From contig NZ_JACIDS010000005.1 of NCBI RefSeq assembly GCF_014196455.1, positions 186,001 to 250,000 of the forward strand: DNA of 64,000 bases. The letters are read 5' to 3'. Positions 58,911-64,000 of this stretch are shown here, piece by piece (the stretch's first letter is position 1; the number at the start of each line of letters is the position of its first letter). The translations under genes and the position numbers were made by a program. The stretch is from Kaistia hirudinis (lineage in GTDB: Bacteria > Pseudomonadota > Alphaproteobacteria > Rhizobiales > Kaistiaceae). The notes beneath the pieces are model-generated. The model saw only the letters and a list, made by a program, of their open reading frames with translations, was not told the DNA's origin and searched no databases.

Positions 58911-58960
58911 CGGGATGATCTGGGATAGCATGGGACAGCATGGGCGTCAATGGAATCGGG
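58911..58960 (-). promoter_or_regulatory. dcw promoter with MraZ-box repeats
   Basis: On the plus strand, units at exact 10-bp spacing read CGGGATGATC, TGGGATAGCA, TGGGACAGCA, TGGGCGTCAA and TGGAATCGGG, so TGGGN occurs three times with degenerate copies on both sides. On the minus strand a -35 TTGACG (58945-58950) and a -10 TATCCC (58922-58927) are separated by 17 bases, and the boxes fall inside this promoter. The layout is that expected for MraZ autorepression. Confidence 0.8.
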
Positions 58961-59154
58961 CTCCGCCGGCCTCGTGCGACGAAACTCGAAAATGGGCCGG
59001 GCATGCTTAATTTTCGGTTGCGGCGTTGGCCACAAAGGCTGGAAAAGGCTTTGTTTTGGCGGGGATTGATGCGCGAGAGCCTTGTCCCGGCATGCGCGCG
59101 CCGCCTTCCTGTGGATGCGCTCACGGCGAGGCTCGGAAGTGGCGACCGCACAAC

Positions 59155-59180
59155 AAAAAAGGCGGCGCCCTGGCGCCGCC
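59155..59180 (-). terminator. Intrinsic terminator after the cupin gene
   Basis: GGCGGCGCC (59161-59169) pairs with GGCGCCGCC (59172-59180), probably with the inner pairs open, and six A residues at 59155-59160 give a T run on the minus strand. It lies 24 bases after the cupin stop and insulates the dcw promoter. Confidence 0.85.
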
Positions 59181-59204
59181 CATTCCGACCGACAAAAGAG
59201 AATT

Positions 59205-59690
59205 CTAGCGCGGCATCGGGCCGAGAATGGCGAGGCCGTGGCGCTCGGCCGCAGCAAGGAGGCGACCGAGATCGGGTTGCCCGGACGCCGTGGCGTCATC
59301 CTTGCCAGCCGGATCGCTGGCCTCGTGGATGAAATCGGCCAAGCCGGAGCCGGTCGTCATGAGCAGCACCCGCGCCGGCGTGGTGCCGGTGATGCGGAAG
59401 CCATGGGCGATGCCGCGTGGACCGAACGCATAGTCACCGGCTGCCAGCGACACGGTACGCTCGGCGACGACCACCTCGATCGATCCCTCGATGACATAGA
59501 AAGATTCGTCCTCGTCGTGGTGGATATGCCAGGGGGATTCAAACCCGGGCGGGATCACCTGTTCGACGAGACTGAGGGCTCCGGCGGTGTTCGCGCGCCC
59601 GGCGCGGATCCATGTCGGCAAGCCGAGAAAACGACGCTCCTCGGCTGGCGTGGCGGCAGCGCGCTCGGGCATCTGGGTATGGACAGTCAT
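59205..59690 (-). CDS. Cupin domain protein
   Basis: This 161-residue protein carries one cupin_2 barrel. Motif 1 is PWHIHHDEDESFYVIEGS, with two His and a Glu as metal ligands; motif 2 is GPRGIAHGFRITG with the last His. The C-terminal helix (LADFIHEASDPAGKDD and PDLGRLLAAAERHGLAILGP) resembles proteins sometimes annotated as quercetin dioxygenase-like. No activity can be inferred. ATG 59690 is preceded by GAAGGGA, which is unusually close. It lies 64 bases after the TetR gene and may be cotranscribed with it. Confidence 0.85.
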   Translation of the reverse strand: MTVHTQMPERAAATPAEERRFLGLPTWIRAGRANTAGALSLVEQVIPPGFESPWHIHHDEDESFYVIEGSIEVVVAERTVSLAAGDYAFGPRGIAHGFRITGTTPARVLLMTTGSGLADFIHEASDPAGKDDATASGQPDLGRLLAAAERHGLAILGPMPR

Positions 59691-59754
59691 TCCCTTCACT
59701 CCTCTCTGGCGCCCCTTCGGCGCGGGTGAAACCACGATGGCGCGCCACAGACCG

Positions 59755-60435
59755 TCACGGCGCGGCCGCGGCGGCGAAGACGCGGGCGAAGCCCTCGATG
59801 AGGGCCTCGTCGGAATAGACGAGCGGGTCCTCGACGTGCTCGACCATGCCCTTCATCGTCAGCAGCCCGATCGCGGCCAGATAGGCGAGGAAGGCCAGCA
59901 GCCGCGGCTCGACAGCGGCCCGCGACGGACGCTCGCGCCCCTCGCCTGCCAGCTGTTCCGCGGTTTGCCGCAGGATGAGTTCGTTGAGTGGGCGCAGTCG
60001 CGCGAGTTGCTCGTCGGTCCAGTGGATCGCGCCCGCGCCGGCGACCTGGCCGAAGAGAAAGGCGAGGCGAAAATCGTCCAGCCGCGGCACGAAGGCTTGC
60101 ACGGTCTCCCGGATGATGGCGCCCAGCATCGCGCCGCCGGTTTCCGCTTCGCGCACCGCCCCGCTGACGGCCTGGGCATGGCCCTCCACCGCGCCGAAGA
60201 CGAGCTCGAACACCAGCGCGTCCTTGGAGGGGAAGTAATAATAGAGCCCGGTCTTGGACATGCCGGCTTCCTTGGCGACCGCGTCCAGCGTCATCGCGGC
60301 GGCGCCGCTGCGCAGCAGGACCGCGCGGGCCGCGGTGAGGATTTCCTCCCGAGAGCGGTCACGCCGCCTTTCCTGTCGAGCCTGGCGCGCCGAAGTGCGG
60401 GCTTCATCGACGATATCGGTTCGGTCGTCCGTCAT
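59755..60435 (-). CDS. TetR/AcrR-family regulator
   Basis: This 226-residue protein has a basic, charged leader (about 1-28). The TetR HTH domain spans about 28-75 (REEILTAARAVLLRSGAAAMTLDAVAKEAGMSKTGLYYYFPSKDALVFELVF), with the recognition helix in GMSKTGLYYYF. The ligand-binding domain follows. ATG 60435 has AGGAG 5 bases upstream, and a longer frame to 60570 would cover the operator. It is divergent from the MAPEG gene, across an 18-bp imperfect palindrome at 60465-60482. It is the likely repressor of that gene and of itself. Confidence 0.88.
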   Translation of the reverse strand: MTDDRTDIVDEARTSARQARQERRRDRSREEILTAARAVLLRSGAAAMTLDAVAKEAGMSKTGLYYYFPSKDALVFELVFGAVEGHAQAVSGAVREAETGGAMLGAIIRETVQAFVPRLDDFRLAFLFGQVAGAGAIHWTDEQLARLRPLNELILRQTAEQLAGEGRERPSRAAVEPRLLAFLAYLAAIGLLTMKGMVEHVEDPLVYSDEALIEGFARVFAAAAAP

Positions 60436-60464
60436 TGGGGCTCCTGCTTTCATTGGCACGGAAC

Positions 60465-60523
60465 TTACCAAACGATCGGTAACATGTCCATAGTTTGACA
60501 AATTCGACCAACGGTCTAAAAAT
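60465..60523. promoter_or_regulatory. TetR operator and MAPEG promoter
   Basis: TTACCAAACGATCGGTAA (60465-60482) is an imperfect 18-bp palindrome (TTACC and GGTAA ends), of the form bound by many TetR proteins. A -35 TTGACA (60495-60500) and a TAAAAAT -10 region (60517-60523) at 16-17 base spacing read toward the MAPEG gene. A second GACC-AAC-GGTC palindrome (60506-60516) lies in the spacer. Confidence 0.6.
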
Positions 60524-60580
60524 CGATCTCGGCTGGTTTCCCGCGCCGCTTCCGGCTCGACCGCTGCCAAGGAGACTTCG

Positions 60581-61051
60581 ATGGACAGGTTGAATTTCGC
60601 CGACCCGGTTTTCGCGACCTACGCGGTGGCTGCGTCGATCATGATCCTGAAGGCGGTGGCGATGTCGTGGCTGACGGTGGTCGCGATGATCCGCGAAAAT
60701 GGCGGGTTCCGGAATCCGGAAGACGCGAAGAAGACGCCATTCAACCCGAAGCCGCACGCGCACCAGCTGGAGCCCAATGCGCGGGTCGAGCGCTTTCGCC
60801 GCATCCAGCTCAACGATCTGGAGAGCCTGCCCTATTTCCTCGTCGCCGGATTGCTCTTCGTCCTGACGAGCCCATCGCTCGTCCTGGCACAGTGGCTGCT
60901 CTATGGCTTCGTCGTAACGCGCCTGCTCCACTTCGCCGCCTATGCGACGGCGCAGACCCACGATGTCCGATCGCTGCTGTGGACGCCGGGCTCGCTCATT
61001 CTGATCTTCATCACAGGCCGCGTGCTGTTCTTCGGCATCGGCTGGATGTGA
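60581..61051 (+). CDS. MAPEG-family membrane protein (microsomal glutathione transferase-like)
   Basis: This 156-residue protein has four hydrophobic helices. The signature is NARVERFRRIQLNDLESLPYFLVAGLLFVL, close to the ERxxRAHxNDLEN motif of MGST1-type MAPEG proteins, with FNPKPHAHQL before it. Family members use glutathione to detoxify hydrophobic electrophiles or peroxides in the membrane. The glutathione-binding Arg and Asn residues are retained. A divergent TetR regulator suggests induction by a toxic lipophile. GGAG lies about 7 bases before the ATG. Confidence 0.88.
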   Translation: MDRLNFADPVFATYAVAASIMILKAVAMSWLTVVAMIRENGGFRNPEDAKKTPFNPKPHAHQLEPNARVERFRRIQLNDLESLPYFLVAGLLFVLTSPSLVLAQWLLYGFVVTRLLHFAAYATAQTHDVRSLLWTPGSLILIFITGRVLFFGIGWM

Positions 61052-61090
61052 TCAACGTCGGGCGCCGGCGCGGCCTGGTCGGGTAGAATT

Positions 61091-61479
61091 GCCAGCCGGC
61101 CTATAAGCCGGGTTCTGTAGGGCGGCGGTCTCCCGCCGCGTGACGACCATTCATCTTGGACGACCATTGCTGGACGTCTCACGCGACCAACCCGGGCGGC
61201 GGGCGTGGAAACATGCCTGGACCGAAGTCCGTGCCGCCCCTATTCGGTCTTGCTCCCGGTGGGGTTTGCCATGCCGCTCCCATTGCTGGCAGCGCGGTGG
61301 GCTCTTACCCCACCCTTTCACCCTTACCCGGCGCGCACGCCGGGCGGTCTGCTCTCTGTGGCACTTTCCCTGGGGTCACCCCCGCCGGGCGTTACCCGGC
61401 ACCGTGTTTCCATGGAGCCCGGACTTTCCTCCCCCGCGACCTTTCGATCCTGCGGGAGCGGCCGTCCGGCCAGCTGGCC
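61091..61479 (-). ncRNA. rnpB: RNase P RNA, bacterial class A
   Basis: This catalytic RNA matures tRNA 5' ends. On the minus strand the P4 5' strand GAGGAAAGTCCGGGCT is at 61431-61416 and its 3' partner ACAGAACCCGGCTTA is at 61118-61104. These are the most conserved blocks of RNase P RNA. P1 is formed by CCAGCTGGCC near the 5' end (about 61477-61468) and GGCCGGCTGG at the 3' end (about 61101-61092), with one G-U pair. The length of about 389 is normal for the class. Other blocks agree with a type A fold. Exact ends are inferred. Open frames on this DNA are not genes. Confidence 0.95.
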
Positions 61480-61484
61480 CGCCT

Positions 61485-61513
61485 GCCTTATGGGTGCGGT
61501 GGGATGGGGTCAA
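61485..61513 (-). promoter_or_regulatory. rnpB promoter
   Basis: On the minus strand TTGACC (61513-61508) and TAAGGC (61490-61485) are separated by 17 bases. The -10 box ends 6 bases before the predicted RNA 5' end near 61479. Confidence 0.7.
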
Positions 61514-61593
61514 GCCCCGAGCGGGCGGGCTTCAGGAACAAATCCGGTGCGGCGCGGACATAAAACCAGCGCGCGCCGCACCGGCCGACCGCC

Positions 61594-62109
61594 TCAGTTC
61601 GAGGCGATGATCTGCTTGACCTTGCCGCAATAGCGCAGAGGGCCGCTCGACATGCGCGTGGCGCCATGGCCGGCGTTGTAGCGCAGGATCGTCCCGCAAA
61701 GGTCGCCGCCGGCGATCTCGCGCGCCTGGCCGAGATACTTCATGCCGTAGCGGATGTTGATCGCCGGGTCGTACAGCCCCTTGGCGGAACCGCGATAGCC
61801 CATGCCGCGCGCCGTCTGGAGCTTGACCTGCATCAGGCCGATCTCGCCGGCCGAGCCGCGCATGCCGGGATTATAGTTGCTCTCGACGCGGACCACGGCA
61901 TGGGCCAGCGAGAGCGGAACATTGTTGGCGCGGGCTTCGGACGCGATGAGCGTGTCATAGCTGTCGGTGCGCTTGGCGGCGGCCACGCGGCTCGCATTCG
62001 ACTTGAGCAGGCGGCCGGAGGCGGCCTCGGCGGGAGCCACCTGGAAGCCGGTCACGAGGACGACGGCGGCGAGAGAGGCAAAAAGACCCGTTACGCAGAA
62101 CTTCTTCAT
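61594..62109 (-). CDS. Exported lytic transglycosylase (SLT domain)
   Basis: This 171-residue protein has a signal peptide (KKFCVTGLFASLAAVVLVTG...PAEA, about 1-29) and a single SLT domain. The catalytic glutamate is E76 in HAVVRVESNYNPG. The following GSAGEIGLMQVKLQTARGMGY matches the conserved GxxGLMQ(V/I)xPxTA motif, and LRYNAGHGATR is the C-terminal GxxxYNxG motif. It cleaves peptidoglycan glycan strands to 1,6-anhydro products in the periplasm. It is short, with little beyond the catalytic domain. It is adjacent to an amidase gene, so two wall hydrolases lie side by side. Confidence 0.92.
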   Translation of the reverse strand: MKKFCVTGLFASLAAVVLVTGFQVAPAEAASGRLLKSNASRVAAAKRTDSYDTLIASEARANNVPLSLAHAVVRVESNYNPGMRGSAGEIGLMQVKLQTARGMGYRGSAKGLYDPAINIRYGMKYLGQAREIAGGDLCGTILRYNAGHGATRMSSGPLRYCGKVKQIIASN

Positions 62110-62229
62110 CCCGTGGATGCACTCGCATTGTTGACGACGGCGGCCTCTCTCGCCGGTCAACCGAACCAAAATGCGGCGCAGAAACTCAAATCAGATGTCT
62201 TTATGAAATATTTCGTGAGCGCTTCTGTC

Positions 62230-63015
62230 TCATTTCGAGACGGTTTTCGCACCCGCAGCGTCTTCCGGCGGCGTCAGCGCGCGCGACAGCCGGTGCAGCG
62301 TCGCGATCGTCGAGGCATCGGCGATCCCGTCCACCTTCGCCGGACGGAAATGGCGCTGGAACGCGGCGACGACCGATTCGGTGACGGGTCCGAACACGCC
62401 ATCGATTTCAAGGCCGTAGCCATACCAGACGAGCATGGCCTGCAGCGCCTCGACCGGCGCGCCCTGGTCGCCGATCTGGAAGAAGCGTCCGCCGCGGATC
62501 GGCTCCGGCTCGACGAAATGACCGACGCCGGCGGCGGCGAGCCGCGCCCAGGGAAACTTCTCGCCGGGGTCGCGCTTGCGCAGCGGTGCGACATCCGAAT
62601 GGGCTAGAACGCGCTCCGGCGCGATCTGGTTCCGGGCGCAAATGTCGCAGGCGAGTGCGATCACCGCCTCAACCTGGGCGTCAGGAAAATCGGGATAGCC
62701 GTGATCATGGCCAAGATTGGCGATCTCGATCCCGATCGAACGCGAATTGATATCGCCCTCTCCGCGCCATGTTGCGACGCCGGCATGCCAGGCGCGATCC
62801 GCCTCCGCCACCATCTGCGTGATCGTCCCGTCCTCCGCCACGACATAGTGGCAGGAGACCTGCGAGCGCGGATCGGCGAGCCAGGCGATCGCGCCCTCGG
62901 CCGTAGGCATGTCGGTATAGTGCAGCAGCAGGATGTCCGCCGCCACGTCGTCCGGCCGCGGGCCGAAATTGGGCGACGGCCTGAGCGCGGCCGCAAGCGT
63001 CGTGTCGGCGATCAT
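62230..63015 (-). CDS. N-acetylmuramoyl-L-alanine amidase with peptidoglycan-binding domain
   Basis: This 261-residue enzyme is of the Amidase_2 (AmiD/AmpD-like) type. The zinc ligands are H32 (in ILLLHYTDM), H139 (in VLAHSDVAP) and D149 (in RKRDPGEKFPW); K153 next to the latter is also conserved. A PG_binding_1 domain lies at about 185-245 (QIGDQGAPVEALQAMLVWYGYGLEIDGVFGPVTESVVAAFQRHFRP). It cuts the MurNAc-L-Ala bond. No signal peptide is evident, so a cytosolic recycling (AmpD-like) role is possible. It overlaps the TerB-DnaJ gene by 4 bases. Confidence 0.92.
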   Translation of the reverse strand: MIADTTLAAALRPSPNFGPRPDDVAADILLLHYTDMPTAEGAIAWLADPRSQVSCHYVVAEDGTITQMVAEADRAWHAGVATWRGEGDINSRSIGIEIANLGHDHGYPDFPDAQVEAVIALACDICARNQIAPERVLAHSDVAPLRKRDPGEKFPWARLAAAGVGHFVEPEPIRGGRFFQIGDQGAPVEALQAMLVWYGYGLEIDGVFGPVTESVVAAFQRHFRPAKVDGIADASTIATLHRLSRALTPPEDAAGAKTVSK

Positions 63016-63716
63016 GCGAAGGCGCGCTCCCGGCGGATCCGGTCATAGGCGTCGTTGAGGGCGGCGACCTTCTGCGTCGCGATCGCGATGAACTCGGCCG
63101 GGACGCCGCGCGCGATCAGCCGGTCGGGATGCGTCTCCGAGACGATCCGCCGGTAATGCCGCTTCACGTCGTCGTTCGACGCCGACCGCTCGATGCCGAG
63201 GATCAGATAGGGATCGCCCTCCGCCGGCACGACATGGCGGCTCTCGATCCGGCTATAGGCCGCCTCGGGAATGCCGAAGATGACAGCGACCTGACGCAGA
63301 AAGGCGAGTTCGTCCTCATGCAGCGCGCCATCGGCCGTGGCGATGTGAAAGAGGCCGTCGACGATGTCCTCGAAGATCTCCGAGCCGTCGTCGAACAGGC
63401 CGCGCATGCGCCGCGCATAGGCGTCGAAGCCGGCCACGTCCTGCTTGGCGAGGTTGAAGAGGCGCGCGACATTGCGCTTCTCGCCTTCTGGAATCTCGAA
63501 CAATTCCTTGAACGCGGCGATCTCGTCGCTCGTCACGACACCGTCCGCCTTCGCCATCTTGGCCGAAAGCGCAATCATCGAGATCGAGAACGCGGCATGG
63601 CGCCGCTCCTCGGCCGTCCCGAAGGCCGAACGCACCGCCTCGACGACATGATCGACCAAGACGCAGCCGCCGGGGATGCGGCAGATGATTTCCCCCAGAC
63701 GATTCCAGAAACTCAT
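63012..63716 (-). CDS. TerB and DnaJ-domain protein (DjlA-like)
   Basis: This 234-residue protein carries a TerB-like helical domain (about 38-140: AFSISMIALSAKMAKADGVVTSDEIAAFKELF and ADGALHEDELAFLRQVAVIFGI). A J domain (about 165-230) has the HPD motif in VSETHPDRLIARGVP. The order matches the soluble part of E. coli DjlA, but a transmembrane helix is not obvious; only the stretch ICRIPGGCVLVDHVVEAV is weakly hydrophobic. It would stimulate DnaK ATPase. The 4-base overlap with the amidase gene suggests an operon linking wall cleavage and a co-chaperone. Confidence 0.9.
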   Translation of the reverse strand: MSFWNRLGEIICRIPGGCVLVDHVVEAVRSAFGTAEERRHAAFSISMIALSAKMAKADGVVTSDEIAAFKELFEIPEGEKRNVARLFNLAKQDVAGFDAYARRMRGLFDDGSEIFEDIVDGLFHIATADGALHEDELAFLRQVAVIFGIPEAAYSRIESRHVVPAEGDPYLILGIERSASNDDVKRHYRRIVSETHPDRLIARGVPAEFIAIATQKVAALNDAYDRIRRERAFA

Positions 63717-63779
63717 GGTGGCGCGATCATAGAGGACGATCGCGGCGACGACGAGACCGCAAGCCGCGGCGATATGCGC

Positions 63780-64000
63780 CTAGCCGGGCTTCGGCGTCAC
63801 GTCGGCTGGCGCGGCTGGCCTGATCGTGTCGTCCTTGATCTGGGCACTGCCGGCGACCGCCGGCGGGACGGGCGTTACGACCACTGTCTTCTTCTCGGCC
63901 TCCGAGAGACGCGCCTCCATCTGTCGGCTGGTCGACGTCAGCAGGTTGGGAACGAGCCGTTCCGAGAAGCCGGCGATGATCGCCCAGATGATGAGAAGCG
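63780..64000 (-). CDS. C-terminal part of an uncharacterised membrane protein
   Basis: The frame is open from the right edge to TAG at 63780 (about 73 residues). It begins with a hydrophobic segment, LLIIWAIIAGFSERLVPNLL, then a short polar region and a Pro/Ala-rich tail ending VTPKPG. The IAGFSERLVPNLL motif occurs in several bacterial membrane proteins of unknown role, just after a last transmembrane helix. No function is proposed, as the N-terminal part lies outside the window. Confidence 0.6.
   Translation of the reverse strand, partial: LLIIWAIIAGFSERLVPNLLTSTSRQMEARLSEAEKKTVVVTPVPPAVAGSAQIKDDTIRPAAPADVTPKPG

Larger units (their letters stand above)
58752..59204. other. Non-coding region: mraZ leader and promoter, cupin terminator
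   Basis: No credible gene lies here. It contains a leader of about 165 bases for mraZ, the MraZ-box promoter (58911-58960) and the terminator of the cupin gene (59155-59180). The stretch 58752-58910 would be the untranslated leader. I see no recognisable RNA element in it. Confidence 0.6.

Noticed and set aside
61140-61633. Three overlapping plus-strand open frames
   Set aside because: They lie on the RNase P RNA gene, whose conserved blocks explain the sequence.

Overview
The window is a high-GC chromosomal segment from an alphaproteobacterium, most likely of the order Hyphomicrobiales (Rhizobiales). The evidence is a circularly permuted two-piece tmRNA gene placed just upstream of sspB, a complete division/cell-wall (dcw) cluster that ends ftsZ-lpxC-bamD-recN, a long-linker FtsZ, and small families typical of the group (DUF4169, DUF4170, DUF4424). 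There is no rRNA, tRNA, CRISPR array, insertion sequence or prophage. Genus was not determined.

Layout. 1-4.2 kb: end of a DUF4424 gene, thyA, and a divergent TetR/MFS efflux pair around a perfect inverted-repeat operator. 3.8-9.2 kb: ssrA, sspB, a Na/Pi transporter behind a Pho-box-like site, fumC, a ccdAB toxin-antitoxin pair, and DUF4169 and ribbon-helix-helix genes. 9.1-21 kb: a giant AsmA protein with a TolA-like tail, an FAD-linked oxidase, a quinone oxidoreductase, uvrD, prmA and an acetyl-CoA hydrolase/CoA-transferase. 21-32 kb: aminopeptidase P, a PRC-barrel protein, NAD-dependent ligA, a DUF4170 protein, isocitrate lyase with a divergent ScfR/RamB-like regulator, a second MFS exporter and a methyltransferase. 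These genes separate ligA from recN, which are usually neighbours in this order.

32-58.8 kb: one long minus-strand series, read mraZ-rsmH-ftsL-ftsI-murE-murF-mraY-murD-ftsW-murG-murC-murB-[autotransporter]-ddl-ftsQ-ftsA-ftsZ, then lpxC-bamD-recN. Most neighbours overlap by 1-4 bases, which implies coupled translation. The series makes lipid II and the divisome. The anomaly is a 1165-residue autotransporter with its own terminator inserted between murB and ddl. The mraZ promoter carries TGGG repeats at exact 10-bp spacing that overlap its -35 and -10 boxes.

59-64 kb: a cupin protein, a TetR regulator divergent from a MAPEG membrane protein, the RNase P RNA gene (minus strand), a lytic transglycosylase, an N-acetylmuramoyl-L-alanine amidase, a TerB-DnaJ protein and the C-terminus of a membrane protein. 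Besides the genes, the window holds two copies of a ~104-bp composite palindromic repeat in opposite orientations and several precise inverted repeats beside promoters. All starts were chosen by Shine-Dalgarno position and family length; no database search was possible.
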